54,277 bases of DNA from positions 1-54,277 of the forward strand of contig CALDDL010000054.1 in NCBI GenBank assembly GCA_937936675.1, read 5' to 3'. The notes under the pieces were generated by a model. It was given only the letters and a program-made list of their open reading frames with translations. It had not been told where the DNA came from and did not search any database. The translations under genes and the position numbers were made by a program. How positions within the stretch are numbered: the first letter of the stretch is position 1; each line of letters opens with the position of its first letter. The DNA is from an uncultured bacterium (GTDB lineage Bacteria; Bacteroidota; Ignavibacteria; Ignavibacteriales; Melioribacteraceae). Below, piece by piece: positions 34,934-44,677 of this stretch.

Positions 34934-36812
34934 ATTTATTATTCTCTTTAAAGGAATCGGGAATTAGTTCACTTCCTAATATAAGAGATTTTATTTTTTT
35001 ATTTTTATCTAATTGCAGGGTAATAATTTTTGCATCTTTCCAGACCGATAATGGTTTATCTATTTTTTCTTCCGAACCATCGGCATAAATAACATTAAGA
35101 GAAACAGGCAGAGGAAGTCCACTTTCATTTGAAACGACAACCGAATTATCCGATTGCTTAACTTCTTTAATTGCGAGATCAGGTAAGATTTTCTCAAAAT
35201 ACCATGGTTTCCAAAACCAGCTTAAATCCTGCCCTGAAACATTGTCGAATGTATTAAAAAAATCATAAGGGATAGGATGTTTACCGTTCCATCTTTCGAT
35301 ATATTCTTTAAGACCTTTTTTGAAAAGATCTTCACCGAGAAGTTCTCTAAGCATTTCATAAGAGAGAGAGCCATGCTGATAAGCAACAACTCCATAACCG
35401 GGACCTCTACCTTGATGAGATGTAATCATAGGAGGTAGCATGTTTTCGGTGGCAAGTGCGGTTTCAAAACCTTTTACGAAATCTGGATATTCATCTTCTT
35501 TAGCGTCATATCTTCTTACTAGATCGAAAGTGAGGAATGCAGCCCAACCTTCATCCATCCAAGCATATTTACGCTCGTTAGTACCCATGAAGAAGGGGAA
35601 ATAAGTATGAGCAATTTCATGAACTGTAACGCCAAGCTGACCAGCTAAAGATTCATAAGTGCCGTTATTAACCATCATCGGGCTTTCCATGCCGCCTCCG
35701 CCATTCGGATCTCCATTAAAAACCGTCATCTTTGGATATGGATAAGGAACACCCGGGTATTCCATCGATAAATAATTAATAGCTGATTTAGCGAATGCCG
35801 CAACCATATCTTGATTCTTGTTGCCAAAAGGATAAACTGCATCTATTGCCGTTCTTCTGCCTGTTTTATTATCCACAACAGTTGAAAGGGCATCCCATAC
35901 ATAGCCGCTCGATGCTGCGAATGTAATATCAGGCGTTCCGGAAGCGATAAATTTCCAAACATTTTTTTCTTTATTATTGGTTACTTTTTTGTTTTCTAAG
36001 TCGTCTTTTGTAACTACATTTATTACAACATCAGAAGTTTTAGATTTCTCGAGGCGATCAAAAACATCGGGGTTAAGAACCTCTTTTCCATTTTGAAGTT
36101 CACCGCCTGCCCAAACTAGATAATCACCCGGAACCGTAATCTCTATATCAAAATTATTTTTATCATTATAAAATTCCGTAAGACCTTGATATTCATTCCT
36201 ATCCCAGCCATCGATATCATCATATACTGCAACCTGCGGATACCAATAAGCAACGTAGAAAGTGGAATCACTATATGCACCCATTCTTAAACGTGCATAT
36301 TTTGGAATTTTTATTTCCCATCGAGTTTCAATTTTTGCCGAAGTACCGGGAGCGATCGGCTCCGGAAGTTTGCCGATTATTAAATTTGTGGAGGTCTTGA
36401 ATACTCTGAATTTTTTCATGTCGTCTTTTATCGATACACCTTCAAATAGGAGCGTATCAATCTTCACTCCATCGGTTAAATCCATTTCAGGTCCAGGAAA
36501 ATCTCTTGCCGCTCCTTTCTTAAAAATATCTTGATAAAGGCGCATTACAAGATTCTTTAGAGTATCGGGACTATTATTATAATACGTAATCCAAGCATGA
36601 CCTGTAACGGTAGCTAATTCTGGATGAAGCTCTGCTTTTATTTTATAATCGGTTTTATTTTCCCAATAATTTTTCCCCGGTTTACCGTCCCAACTTCTTG
36701 TTCCTTTTTCTACTGCATCTCGAAAACTTTTTGGAACGAAATAATTTTTAGATTGAGCTATCAGTGACAACTGCAAAACCAAAACAAACAACAAAACATA
36801 TTTCGCTTTCAT
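34920..36812 (-). CDS. Exported M1-family metallopeptidase (second of tandem pair)
   Basis: The product is about 630 aa with a signal peptide (YVLLFVLVLQLSLIAQ). It has the M1 zinc site HEIAH at 35607-35621, followed after 18 residues by the third ligand Glu in AWMDEGW, and the exopeptidase-type GGGMESPMM (in place of GAMEN). I start at the ATG at 36812, which has GGGGGGAA just upstream; a longer frame from 36860 would put a charged tail before the signal peptide. It is an aminopeptidase by family, acting in the periplasm or outside; no T9SS tail is present. It lies 10 bp after its paralogue. Confidence 0.92.
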   Translation of the reverse strand: MKAKYVLLFVLVLQLSLIAQSKNYFVPKSFRDAVEKGTRSWDGKPGKNYWENKTDYKIKAELHPELATVTGHAWITYYNNSPDTLKNLVMRLYQDIFKKGAARDFPGPEMDLTDGVKIDTLLFEGVSIKDDMKKFRVFKTSTNLIIGKLPEPIAPGTSAKIETRWEIKIPKYARLRMGAYSDSTFYVAYWYPQVAVYDDIDGWDRNEYQGLTEFYNDKNNFDIEITVPGDYLVWAGGELQNGKEVLNPDVFDRLEKSKTSDVVINVVTKDDLENKKVTNNKEKNVWKFIASGTPDITFAASSGYVWDALSTVVDNKTGRRTAIDAVYPFGNKNQDMVAAFAKSAINYLSMEYPGVPYPYPKMTVFNGDPNGGGGMESPMMVNNGTYESLAGQLGVTVHEIAHTYFPFFMGTNERKYAWMDEGWAAFLTFDLVRRYDAKEDEYPDFVKGFETALATENMLPPMITSHQGRGPGYGVVAYQHGSLSYEMLRELLGEDLFKKGLKEYIERWNGKHPIPYDFFNTFDNVSGQDLSWFWKPWYFEKILPDLAIKEVKQSDNSVVVSNESGLPLPVSLNVIYADGSEEKIDKPLSVWKDAKIITLQLDKNKKIKSLILGSELIPDSFKENNKYEVK

Positions 36813-36822
36813 TATTCCCCCC

Positions 36823-38694
36823 TTAGTTGGCTTTAAACGAATTATTTTTAAGATTGACATCAGAATATTTTGTGCTGCCTAATTCAACTGATTTAATTTT
36901 TTTTGATGTATTAAAAAGGGCTTCATATTTTTTATTGCCGTTTTTCCATACTGCCGGAGATTGAGTTTGAGTTTCGTTTGTTCCATCATCATAAGTAACT
37001 TTTAATTCGACTGGAATCGGCATAGTACCTTTGTTTTCGATAATAACTTTTTGCGATTTCTCGCTTGGAACAATTGAACTGATTGCGAGATCGGGATAAC
37101 CGGACTCAAAGAACCATGGTTTCCAGAACCACGATAAATCTTCTCCGGAAACATTTTCAAAAGTATTAAAGAAGTCATACGGTATAGGGTGTTTGCCGTT
37201 CCATCTGGCTATATATTCATTCAATGCTTTCTTAAAAGTCTCTTCTCCGAGGAGTTCGTATAAAATATTATATGCTTCTCCGGGACGGCGATACGAAGCC
37301 GTGCGATATGAAGCACCATTTAATAAAAAGGACGGAACGATAGGAGCGATGTCTCTATCACCTCCTGCATATTCATTATATTGTAAAGCATTTCGTGAGA
37401 TTGGGTCATATCCCGGAGCGAGTTTACTTTGGATGCGTGATGGAAGAAGAGTTGCCCATCCCTCATCCATCCATGCATATTTTCTTTCGTTAATTCCCAT
37501 AAAGAATGGGAAATATGTATGTGAAATTTCGTGTGAAGTAACGTGAACCGTTCCGGCTTTTCCATCTGCAGATCCATCATTAACCATCATTGGGAATTCC
37601 ATTCCTCCTTCGCCATTAAAGATAGTAATCTTTGGATATGGGAAAGGATACCCGGGCAGATCATTAGAAAGCATATCCACCGTTGTGCGCGCTATATTGG
37701 CGACTATTGGAAAATCTTTTGAATCTCTATTATAAGCTGCATCCACAAAAGTTTTTCTTCCTGTTTTTTTATCTACTACTATACTTGACCCATCCCATAA
37801 ATAATGGTTGCTCGTGGCGAATGCAAAATCGGGTACATATTCAGCTTTGAATTTCCATACATTTTTTTCATTATCGGAAGTAACTAAATTTTTATAATCT
37901 TCCGTTTTAATTATATGATAAATGGAATCCGATTGACTAGCGTTTTTATATTTCTCATAAATAGCGGGAGCAAGAACAGATTCGGGATTTTGCAAAACTC
38001 CCGTAGCCCAAACTACAAAACCTTTCGGCAGTGTAAGCTCCACATCGAAATCACCAAAGTCATTATAGAATTCCACTTGTCCAGTATAATTAAGATTATC
38101 CCAGCCATCGATATCATCATAAACCGCCACTTGAGGATACCAATAAGCAACGAATGCAGAAACAGAATCATAAGTGCCCATTCTTACTCCCGAATAGATC
38201 GGCATATTAAATTCCCAATCAAGCGAAATGTTTACTTGTGATTTTGGATTAAGCGGTTTTAGTAAATTATAAAATAGATTTGTTCCGCTCCTATTTATAT
38301 TAGCAATAGGTAACGATTCATTGTCTATTTTTTGATTCGTTACTTTTACTCCGTCATTTAAGGAACGGGGATCGAGCTGGAAATCACGCGTATTGCCTTT
38401 CTTATAAATATCTTGATACAAGCGAATAGTAATTTGTTTAATAGTATCAGGGCTATTATTGTGATACTTTATTTCGGCATGACCCTTTAATAATTTCGTG
38501 CGAGGATTATATTCGGCTTTTAAGTTATAGTCCGATCTATTCTGCCAGTAATTCTCACCGGGCTTTCCGTCAAGTGATCGAGTTTTATTATTAAAAGCAC
38601 TTTTTATATTAAGCGGAGTATAATATTTATCTTGAGCAAAGAGGAGCGAAGAGAGGACAAATACTATTAAAAGGGGAAAGATTTTTTTCGACAT
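36823..38694 (-). CDS. Exported M1-family metallopeptidase (first of tandem pair)
   Basis: A 623-aa paralogue of the next gene with a signal peptide (FPLLIVFVLSSLLFAQ). Zinc site HEISHTYFPFFMGINERKYA then WMDEGW, and GEGGMEFPMM as the substrate-binding motif. The two copies share long identical blocks such as WYPQVAVYDDIDGWD and YIARWNGKHPIPYDFFNTF-like text, so the duplication is clear. It is the first gene of an operon that continues with the second M1 copy and the S8 peptidase, which together could degrade proteins outside the cell. A terminator-like hairpin sits just before its start (see there). Confidence 0.92.
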   Translation of the reverse strand: MSKKIFPLLIVFVLSSLLFAQDKYYTPLNIKSAFNNKTRSLDGKPGENYWQNRSDYNLKAEYNPRTKLLKGHAEIKYHNNSPDTIKQITIRLYQDIYKKGNTRDFQLDPRSLNDGVKVTNQKIDNESLPIANINRSGTNLFYNLLKPLNPKSQVNISLDWEFNMPIYSGVRMGTYDSVSAFVAYWYPQVAVYDDIDGWDNLNYTGQVEFYNDFGDFDVELTLPKGFVVWATGVLQNPESVLAPAIYEKYKNASQSDSIYHIIKTEDYKNLVTSDNEKNVWKFKAEYVPDFAFATSNHYLWDGSSIVVDKKTGRKTFVDAAYNRDSKDFPIVANIARTTVDMLSNDLPGYPFPYPKITIFNGEGGMEFPMMVNDGSADGKAGTVHVTSHEISHTYFPFFMGINERKYAWMDEGWATLLPSRIQSKLAPGYDPISRNALQYNEYAGGDRDIAPIVPSFLLNGASYRTASYRRPGEAYNILYELLGEETFKKALNEYIARWNGKHPIPYDFFNTFENVSGEDLSWFWKPWFFESGYPDLAISSIVPSEKSQKVIIENKGTMPIPVELKVTYDDGTNETQTQSPAVWKNGNKKYEALFNTSKKIKSVELGSTKYSDVNLKNNSFKAN

Positions 38695-38718
38695 GGCAAA
38701 ACCCTTATTATTTTATAT

Positions 38719-38745
38719 AAAAAACCCCCATTTATTTGAGGGGGG
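38719..38745 (-). terminator. Terminator-like hairpin in the leader of the peptidase operon
   Basis: On the minus strand CCCCC, a 10-nt loop and GGGGG (complement of 38725-38744) run directly into TTTTTT, only about 25-30 nt before the first M1 start. A separate terminator already ends the gyrA operon 200 bp upstream, so this one either ends a short transcript from the gap or acts as an attenuator. The gap between the two hairpins (38746-38942) is AT-rich, without a gene. Confidence 0.6.
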
Positions 38746-38942
38746 AAAGAAACACAACAATGCACCTTAAAAAAATTTTCAATATTATTAACATCAATAA
38801 GTGTAATTAAATTATACTTCTATTTTGTCAAAAGAAGAAAAATTTCTATGATTTTTCTCCACATATATTAAGGTAGAAATGACTGTACTACACATTTAGT
38901 TAAGTTTTACTTTTCTATGTAGGAATTTAATAATCTAATGTT

Positions 38943-38981
38943 TCAATAAAAACCGCCTCGCTAAATAAGTTGAGGCGGTTT
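38943..38981 (-). terminator. Rho-independent terminator of the gyrB-gyrA-lyase operon
   Basis: AACCGCCTC (38951-38959) pairs with GAGGCGGTT (38972-38980); on the minus strand the stem is followed by TTTTTATT. It lies 33 bp after the lyase stop. Confidence 0.85.
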
Positions 38982-39013
38982 AATAATTTTATAAGAACTT
39001 CTAAATAGATTTT

Positions 39014-40225
39014 TTAGTTTACTTTACTTTCAATCGGCACTTCTACTTTAGCTAATGCCTGTTCTAAATCATCTATAATATCTTTTGCGTTTTCAATACC
39101 TACCGATAATCTAACGAGACCATCCGAAATACCGGCGGCTTCTCTATCTTCTTTACTCATTCCCGAATGAGTCATACTTGCTGGATGCTGAATTAAAGAT
39201 TCAACTCCTCCAAGACTAACTGCCAATTGGCAAAGCTTAACGGAATTCATTGTAATCTCGCCACCTTTAATACCGCCGGCTACTTCAAACGAAATCATTC
39301 CGCCTGCTCCTGAATGCTGTCTTAATCCGAGTTCATATTGAGGATGTGATTTCAATCCCGGATATTTAACCCATTTTACTTTTGGATGATTTTCTAAGTA
39401 TTGAGCTACAAGAAGAGCATTCTCGCAATGTTTTTCTATTCTTATCGATAAAGTCTTTAAACCTCTATGAACCAAAAAAGAATTGAAAGGATCAATTACT
39501 CCGCCGAACATATTAAGTGTTTTTTTAAGCAAAGAATACATCTCTTCGTTTTTAACAATAATAATACCCGCTACTACATCTGCATGACCATTTAAGAATT
39601 TTGTCATACTATGAAGAGAAATATCGGCACCTAGATTCAATGGCTTTTGTAATGCCGGACTCATAAATGTATTATCTACAACCAGATAGGCGTTCTTGGA
39701 GTGAGAAAGCTTTGCAACCGCAGCTATATCGGTAATCGTTATTACCGGATTTGCAGGGCTTTCGACATAAATCATTTTTGTGTTCGGTTTTAGTGAAGCT
39801 TCTACAAGTTCAATATTTGCTGTATCAACAAAATCGGATTCAACACCAAACTTAGTAAAGAAATTTTTCAATAAAATAAGAGTTGGTCCATAAACAGAAT
39901 AAGAACAGATAACATGATCGCCCTGTTTGAGGAGTCCTGCAAAGACAGTGCTAATTGCAGCCATACCGCTAGCGCAGCCAAGTGCTTTATGACCTTCTTC
40001 TAATTCTGCTACTGCATTTTCCATCGCCTCGATTGTAGGATTTTTCAATCGAGTATAAATAAATCCTTCTTCTTCGCCTTTGAATAATTTTGCGCCATGT
40101 GCTGCACTTTCAAATTTGAATGTGGATGTCTGATAAATCGGAGGAACGACTGAACCAAATTCATATTCACCAATACCTGCATGAACACATTTAGAATCGA
40201 ATTGCAAATTTTTATTGCTACTCAT
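39014..40225 (-). CDS. Cys/Met-metabolism PLP enzyme, methionine gamma-lyase-like
   Basis: A 403-aa fold-type I PLP enzyme: YTRLKNPT (57-64, cofactor phosphate contact), CASGMAA (84-90), Tyr112 in VYGPT, Asp184 in VVDNTF and Schiff-base Lys209 in SMTKFLNGHADVVAG. The KFLNGHADVVAG form and the C-terminal HPASMTHSGMSKEDREAAGI are typical of methionine gamma-lyase and its close relatives (cystathionine gamma-synthase/lyase). The Cys found after YG in the best-studied methionine gamma-lyases is Pro114 here, so activity may differ. Its ATG overlaps the end of gyrA by 8 bp. Confidence 0.88.
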   Translation of the reverse strand: MSSNKNLQFDSKCVHAGIGEYEFGSVVPPIYQTSTFKFESAAHGAKLFKGEEEGFIYTRLKNPTIEAMENAVAELEEGHKALGCASGMAAISTVFAGLLKQGDHVICSYSVYGPTLILLKNFFTKFGVESDFVDTANIELVEASLKPNTKMIYVESPANPVITITDIAAVAKLSHSKNAYLVVDNTFMSPALQKPLNLGADISLHSMTKFLNGHADVVAGIIIVKNEEMYSLLKKTLNMFGGVIDPFNSFLVHRGLKTLSIRIEKHCENALLVAQYLENHPKVKWVKYPGLKSHPQYELGLRQHSGAGGMISFEVAGGIKGGEITMNSVKLCQLAVSLGGVESLIQHPASMTHSGMSKEDREAAGISDGLVRLSVGIENAKDIIDDLEQALAKVEVPIESKVN

Positions 40226-42668
40226 TTTTATCTCCGTTTTCTTCTTCTTCAGGCACTACTCTTGCTATATCGGCAATTTCATCACCATCATTTAGTTTAA
40301 TTAGTCTTACACCTTGAGTATTTCTACCCATTACTCTAAGTTCTTTAACGCTTTGACGAATTACCATTCCTTGAGTTGTAATAATTACAAGTTCATCATT
40401 ATCATTTACTTCCATCATCGCAATCATAAGACCGTTTTTATCTGAAGTTTTAACAGTAATTACGCCCTTACCGCCGCGGCGAGTAATTCTATAATCATCT
40501 ATTTCTGTGCGTTTTCCATAACCTTTATCGGTAACGACTAGTAGTGTATCACAGTTCTTAGTAACAATCATACCGATTACAATATCATTTTTACCAAGAT
40601 TAACACCTCTTACACCGGTAGCAGTTCTACCCATATCACGGACATCTTTTTCGTTAAAGCGAATTGCTAAGCCATGTTTAGTTCCGATAATAATATCGCT
40701 GCTTCCATCGCTTAATTTTGCTTCTACTAATCGATCACCTTCAACAAGATTAATAGCATTAATTCCGCCTTTACGAATATTTGAATAAGCAGAGAGAACT
40801 GTTTTTTTGATTGTTCCTCTTTCGGTTGCCATTACTATGAACTTGTCTTCGGTATATTCTTTCACCGTAATAAATGCTGATATTTTTTCGTCTTTATCTT
40901 TTTCTACAAGATTAAGGAGTGATCTTCCTTTCGATGCTCTTCCGCTCTCGGGGATTTCGTGAACTTTTAACCAATAGCATTTACCTTTATCGGTGAAGAA
41001 CATAATATAATGGTGAGTGGAAGCAATAAACATGTGCTCAATAAAATCTTCTTCTTTTGTGCCGGAGCCAATTACGCCTTTGCCACCTCGTGATTGTTTT
41101 CTATATCCGCTTACAGGGAATCTCTTAATAAATCCTTGATGAGAAATAGTAACAACTACATCCTCCTGAGCAATAATATCTTCTAAAGAGAAATCTTTAT
41201 AATCATATATAATTTCGGTTCTTCTCTCATCGCCATATTTTTCTTTTAATAAAAGTAATTCGTCTTTTATTATTTGTTTTCTTTTCTTTTCGGTATCTAG
41301 AATATATTTTAATTTTTCGATGAGTTTAATTACTTCTTTATACTCATCTTCAATCTTCTTTCTTTCGAGACCAGTTAATCTTTGCAGACGCATATCAAGA
41401 ATAGCTTTAGCTTGAATTTCTGAGAGTTTGAATTTCCGCATTAAATTATTCTTGGCGGTTTCTACGTCTTTCGATTTTTTAATTGTCTCAATCACTTCAT
41501 CAATATTATCAAGAGCAATAATATAACCTTCTAATATGTGTGCTCTTCTTTCTGCAGCATCAAGGTCATATTTGGTTCTACGAATTAATACTTCCATTCT
41601 ATGATCAAGAAAATGATCGATGCATTCTCTAACGGTCAATACTTTAGGAGTTCCATTAACTAAAGCAAGCATAATAACGCCGAAGGTAACCTGCATTTGA
41701 GTATGCTTAAACAATTGATTAAGAACAACTGCAGGCTGCGCATCTCGTTTTAATTCTACAACAACGCGAAGACCGTCTCTATCGGATTCGTCTCTTATAT
41801 TGGAAATGTCTTTTAATTTATCTTCTCTTACAAGTTCTGCCATTTTAGTAATTAAATTAGCTTTATTAACTTGATAAGGAAGCTCGGTGATAACAATGCT
41901 TTCTCGGTCGTTCTTATGGGTTTCTACGTTCGCTTTAGCTCTGATTACTACTCTGCCTCTACCGGTAAGAAGAGCTTCTCTTACACCTTCATAACCATAG
42001 ATAATTCCGCCGGTCGGGAAATCAGGAGCTTTAATTATTTTTATTAATTCTTCCGCTTTTAAGTTTGGATTCTCTATTACTTTAACGCATCCATCAATAA
42101 CTTCCGTAATATTATGCGGAGGTATATTTGTAGCCATACCAACGGCAATACCGCTTGATCCATTGATCAATAAATTCGGAAGGTATGAAGGCATTACGGT
42201 TGGTTCTTGAAGTGATTCATCGAAGTTGTTTACAAAATTTACCGTGTTCTTATCCAAATCCCTAAGCATCTCTTCTGAAATTCGTGCCATACGCGCTTCG
42301 GTATATCGCATAGCGGCGGCGGAATCTCCATCGACTGAACCAAAATTTCCTTGTCCATCTACTAATGGATAACGAAGTGAAAAATCTTGAACCATGCGAA
42401 CCATGGTATCATAAATTGCACTATCGCCATGAGGATGGTACTTTCCAAGAACTTCACCGACTATTCTTGCAGACTTTTTATATGGTTTATTGTGAGCGAC
42501 TCCTAATTCATGCATTCCATATAAAACACGGCGGTGAACCGGCTTCAATCCATCTCTCACATCAGGTAAAGCTCTTGCTACAATTACCGACATCGCATAA
42601 TCGATATAGGAAGACTTCATCTCCTCTTCGAGCGATACCGGTACTACTTTTTCAAAAATTGTTGTCAT
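40218..42668 (-). CDS. gyrA: DNA gyrase subunit A
   Basis: An 816-aa subunit. The catalytic Tyr122 lies in RYTEARMAR; the winged-helix/quinolone region KYHPHGDSAIYDTMVRM has Ser83 and Asp87 in E. coli numbering, i.e. the wild-type residues. The GyrA box QSRGGKG starts the C-terminal beta-pinwheel, so it is gyrase and not topoisomerase IV. It cleaves and passes DNA with GyrB to introduce negative supercoils. It lies 12 bp after gyrB and overlaps the lyase gene by 8 bp. The start MTTIFEKVVPVSLEEEMKSS is standard. Confidence 0.98.
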   Translation of the reverse strand: MTTIFEKVVPVSLEEEMKSSYIDYAMSVIVARALPDVRDGLKPVHRRVLYGMHELGVAHNKPYKKSARIVGEVLGKYHPHGDSAIYDTMVRMVQDFSLRYPLVDGQGNFGSVDGDSAAAMRYTEARMARISEEMLRDLDKNTVNFVNNFDESLQEPTVMPSYLPNLLINGSSGIAVGMATNIPPHNITEVIDGCVKVIENPNLKAEELIKIIKAPDFPTGGIIYGYEGVREALLTGRGRVVIRAKANVETHKNDRESIVITELPYQVNKANLITKMAELVREDKLKDISNIRDESDRDGLRVVVELKRDAQPAVVLNQLFKHTQMQVTFGVIMLALVNGTPKVLTVRECIDHFLDHRMEVLIRRTKYDLDAAERRAHILEGYIIALDNIDEVIETIKKSKDVETAKNNLMRKFKLSEIQAKAILDMRLQRLTGLERKKIEDEYKEVIKLIEKLKYILDTEKKRKQIIKDELLLLKEKYGDERRTEIIYDYKDFSLEDIIAQEDVVVTISHQGFIKRFPVSGYRKQSRGGKGVIGSGTKEEDFIEHMFIASTHHYIMFFTDKGKCYWLKVHEIPESGRASKGRSLLNLVEKDKDEKISAFITVKEYTEDKFIVMATERGTIKKTVLSAYSNIRKGGINAINLVEGDRLVEAKLSDGSSDIIIGTKHGLAIRFNEKDVRDMGRTATGVRGVNLGKNDIVIGMIVTKNCDTLLVVTDKGYGKRTEIDDYRITRRGGKGVITVKTSDKNGLMIAMMEVNDNDELVIITTQGMVIRQSVKELRVMGRNTQGVRLIKLNDGDEIADIARVVPEEEENGDKNE

Positions 42669-42680
42669 TATATTTCCTAA

Positions 42681-44651
42681 TTAAATATCTAAGTTAGCGT
42701 ATTTAGCATGTTTCTCAATAAATTCACGTCTCGGCTCCACTGCGTCACCCATTAGTGTTTCAAAGATTTTATCGGCAGCCATTGCACTTTCTAAATTAAC
42801 CTGAAGGACAACTCTTGTCTCCGGATTCATTGTAGTATTCCAAAGCTGTTCGGGATTCATCTCTCCAAGACCTTTATATCGAGTGATGGTTACGCCTTTA
42901 ACATTTATTTCTTCGCTGCCTTCTTCGAGTACAACTACAGGTAATTCTTCTTTACCTTTTACGTCCGCTTTAAGGCGTTTTAATATTTTGTCTCTTTCAT
43001 CATCATCAAAAGCATAAAATTCTTCTTTACCTTTTTTCACTTTATATAACGGCGGCTGTGCTATATATACTTTTCCTTCGGTAATAAGTTCTTTCATGTG
43101 TCGATAAATAAAAGTTAATAACAAGGTACGAATATGGCTTCCATCGACATCGGCATCGGTCATTAAAATTACTTTTCCATATCGTGATTTGCTTGCATCA
43201 AATTCATTACCGATACCTGCACCTACGGCAGAGATGAGAGCTAATATTTCCGCATTTTCGAGAATCTTATTCAGTTTGGCTTTTTCCACATTAAGAATTT
43301 TTCCTTTAAGAGGAAGGATAGCTTGAAATCTTCTATCGCGTCCCTGCTTAGCAGAACCGCCAGCCGAATCACCCTCGACAATATAAATTTCGCAATGCTC
43401 CGGATCATTTATTGAACAATCCGCCAATTTACCCGGAAGATGCATTGAATCGAGAGCATTCTTTCTTCTTACCAAGTCTTTAGCTTTGCGAGCTGCCTCT
43501 CTCGCCTCGGCAGCTTTCATACATTTCTCAATTACTTTTTTTCCTATTCCCGGATTCTCTTCCAAAAATTCAGAAAGTTTTTCTCCTACAAGAGTTTCTA
43601 CTACTGATTTTACTTCACTATTTCCGAGTTTAGTTTTTGTTTGTCCTTCAAACTGCGGCTCCATTACTTTAACTGAAATAACCGCTGTAAGTCCTTCCCT
43701 AAAATCATCTCCGGTTAAAGAAATTTTACTATTTTCTTTTATTAATCCATTCTTATAAGCATAATTATTGAATGTACGTGTGAGAGCAGTCTTAAAACCA
43801 ACTAAGTGAGTTCCGCCTTCGATGGTATTAATGTTATTAACATAAGAATGGATATTTTCTGAATAGGTATCGCTATATTCAAAAGCTATTTCCACGGGTG
43901 TATTATCTTTCTCACCGAAAATATAAATCGGTTTATGAAGTACATCCCGCGTTTCATCTAAATATTTTACGAACTCTATCAATCCACCCTTAAAATGAAA
44001 TACTTCTTCTAAATTTTCTCTTTCGTCTTTAATTGTTATAGTAACATCTTTGTTTAAGTAAGCCAGTTCTCGCATTCTTTCAATAACAATATCGAAATTA
44101 AATTTAGTTGTTTTGAAAATTGTTCCGTCTGGTTTGAAAGTTACAGTAGTCCCTGTTTCCTGTTTTTTTGTTTTTCCTATTTCCTTTACCGGTGCAAGTG
44201 GAATACCTAATTCATATTTTTGATAATGAATTGCTCCGTCTCTTTTTACTTCGACAGTCATCCATTCCGAGAGTGCATTAACTACCGATACACCAACACC
44301 GTGCAAACCGCCGGAAACTTTATAACTATCTTTATCGAACTTACCTCCGGCATGAAGAACAGTCATTACCACTTCAAGAGCGGAACGCTTTTCTTCGGGA
44401 TGTAAATCCACGGGAATTCCACGCCCTCGATCCTCTACCGATACTGACCCGTCCTTCTTTATCGTAATATTTATTCTATCATTATAACCGCCGAGAGCTT
44501 CATCGATACAATTATCAACAACTTCATTTATTAAATGATGAAGACCTCTTGAGCCTACATCTCCGATATACATTGCGGGTCTTTTTCTTACCGCTTCGAG
44601 ACCTTTCAATACACTAATATTTTTAGCGGTATAATTATTTTGACTTGTCAT
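42681..44651 (-). CDS. gyrB: DNA gyrase subunit B
   Basis: A 656-aa subunit. The GHKL ATPase motifs EVVDNCIDEA, DRGRGIPVD and GGLHGVGVSVVNALS, and the TOPRIM segments EGDSAGGSAKQGRDR and DADVDGSHIRTLLLTF are present. The length corresponds to the short GyrB without the 170-residue insert of E. coli. It powers gyrase and pairs with the adjacent gyrA (12 bp apart). It is part of the dnaN-recF-dciA-gyrB-gyrA run, with 26 bp to dciA. Confidence 0.98.
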   Translation of the reverse strand: MTSQNNYTAKNISVLKGLEAVRKRPAMYIGDVGSRGLHHLINEVVDNCIDEALGGYNDRINITIKKDGSVSVEDRGRGIPVDLHPEEKRSALEVVMTVLHAGGKFDKDSYKVSGGLHGVGVSVVNALSEWMTVEVKRDGAIHYQKYELGIPLAPVKEIGKTKKQETGTTVTFKPDGTIFKTTKFNFDIVIERMRELAYLNKDVTITIKDERENLEEVFHFKGGLIEFVKYLDETRDVLHKPIYIFGEKDNTPVEIAFEYSDTYSENIHSYVNNINTIEGGTHLVGFKTALTRTFNNYAYKNGLIKENSKISLTGDDFREGLTAVISVKVMEPQFEGQTKTKLGNSEVKSVVETLVGEKLSEFLEENPGIGKKVIEKCMKAAEAREAARKAKDLVRRKNALDSMHLPGKLADCSINDPEHCEIYIVEGDSAGGSAKQGRDRRFQAILPLKGKILNVEKAKLNKILENAEILALISAVGAGIGNEFDASKSRYGKVILMTDADVDGSHIRTLLLTFIYRHMKELITEGKVYIAQPPLYKVKKGKEEFYAFDDDERDKILKRLKADVKGKEELPVVVLEEGSEEINVKGVTITRYKGLGEMNPEQLWNTTMNPETRVVLQVNLESAMAADKIFETLMGDAVEPRREFIEKHAKYANLDI

Positions 44652-44677
44652 TTTTTATTTTCTTTTCCGAATTATTT

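Noticed and set aside
36813..36860. N-terminal extension of the second M1 peptidase
   Set aside because: It would place a charged stretch before the signal peptide and overlap the previous gene; the ATG at 36812 has a strong ribosome-binding site.
37193..37546. 117-codon plus-strand frame within the first M1 gene
   Set aside because: It is a shadow of the M1 coding strand; the M1 zinc site lies on the other strand.
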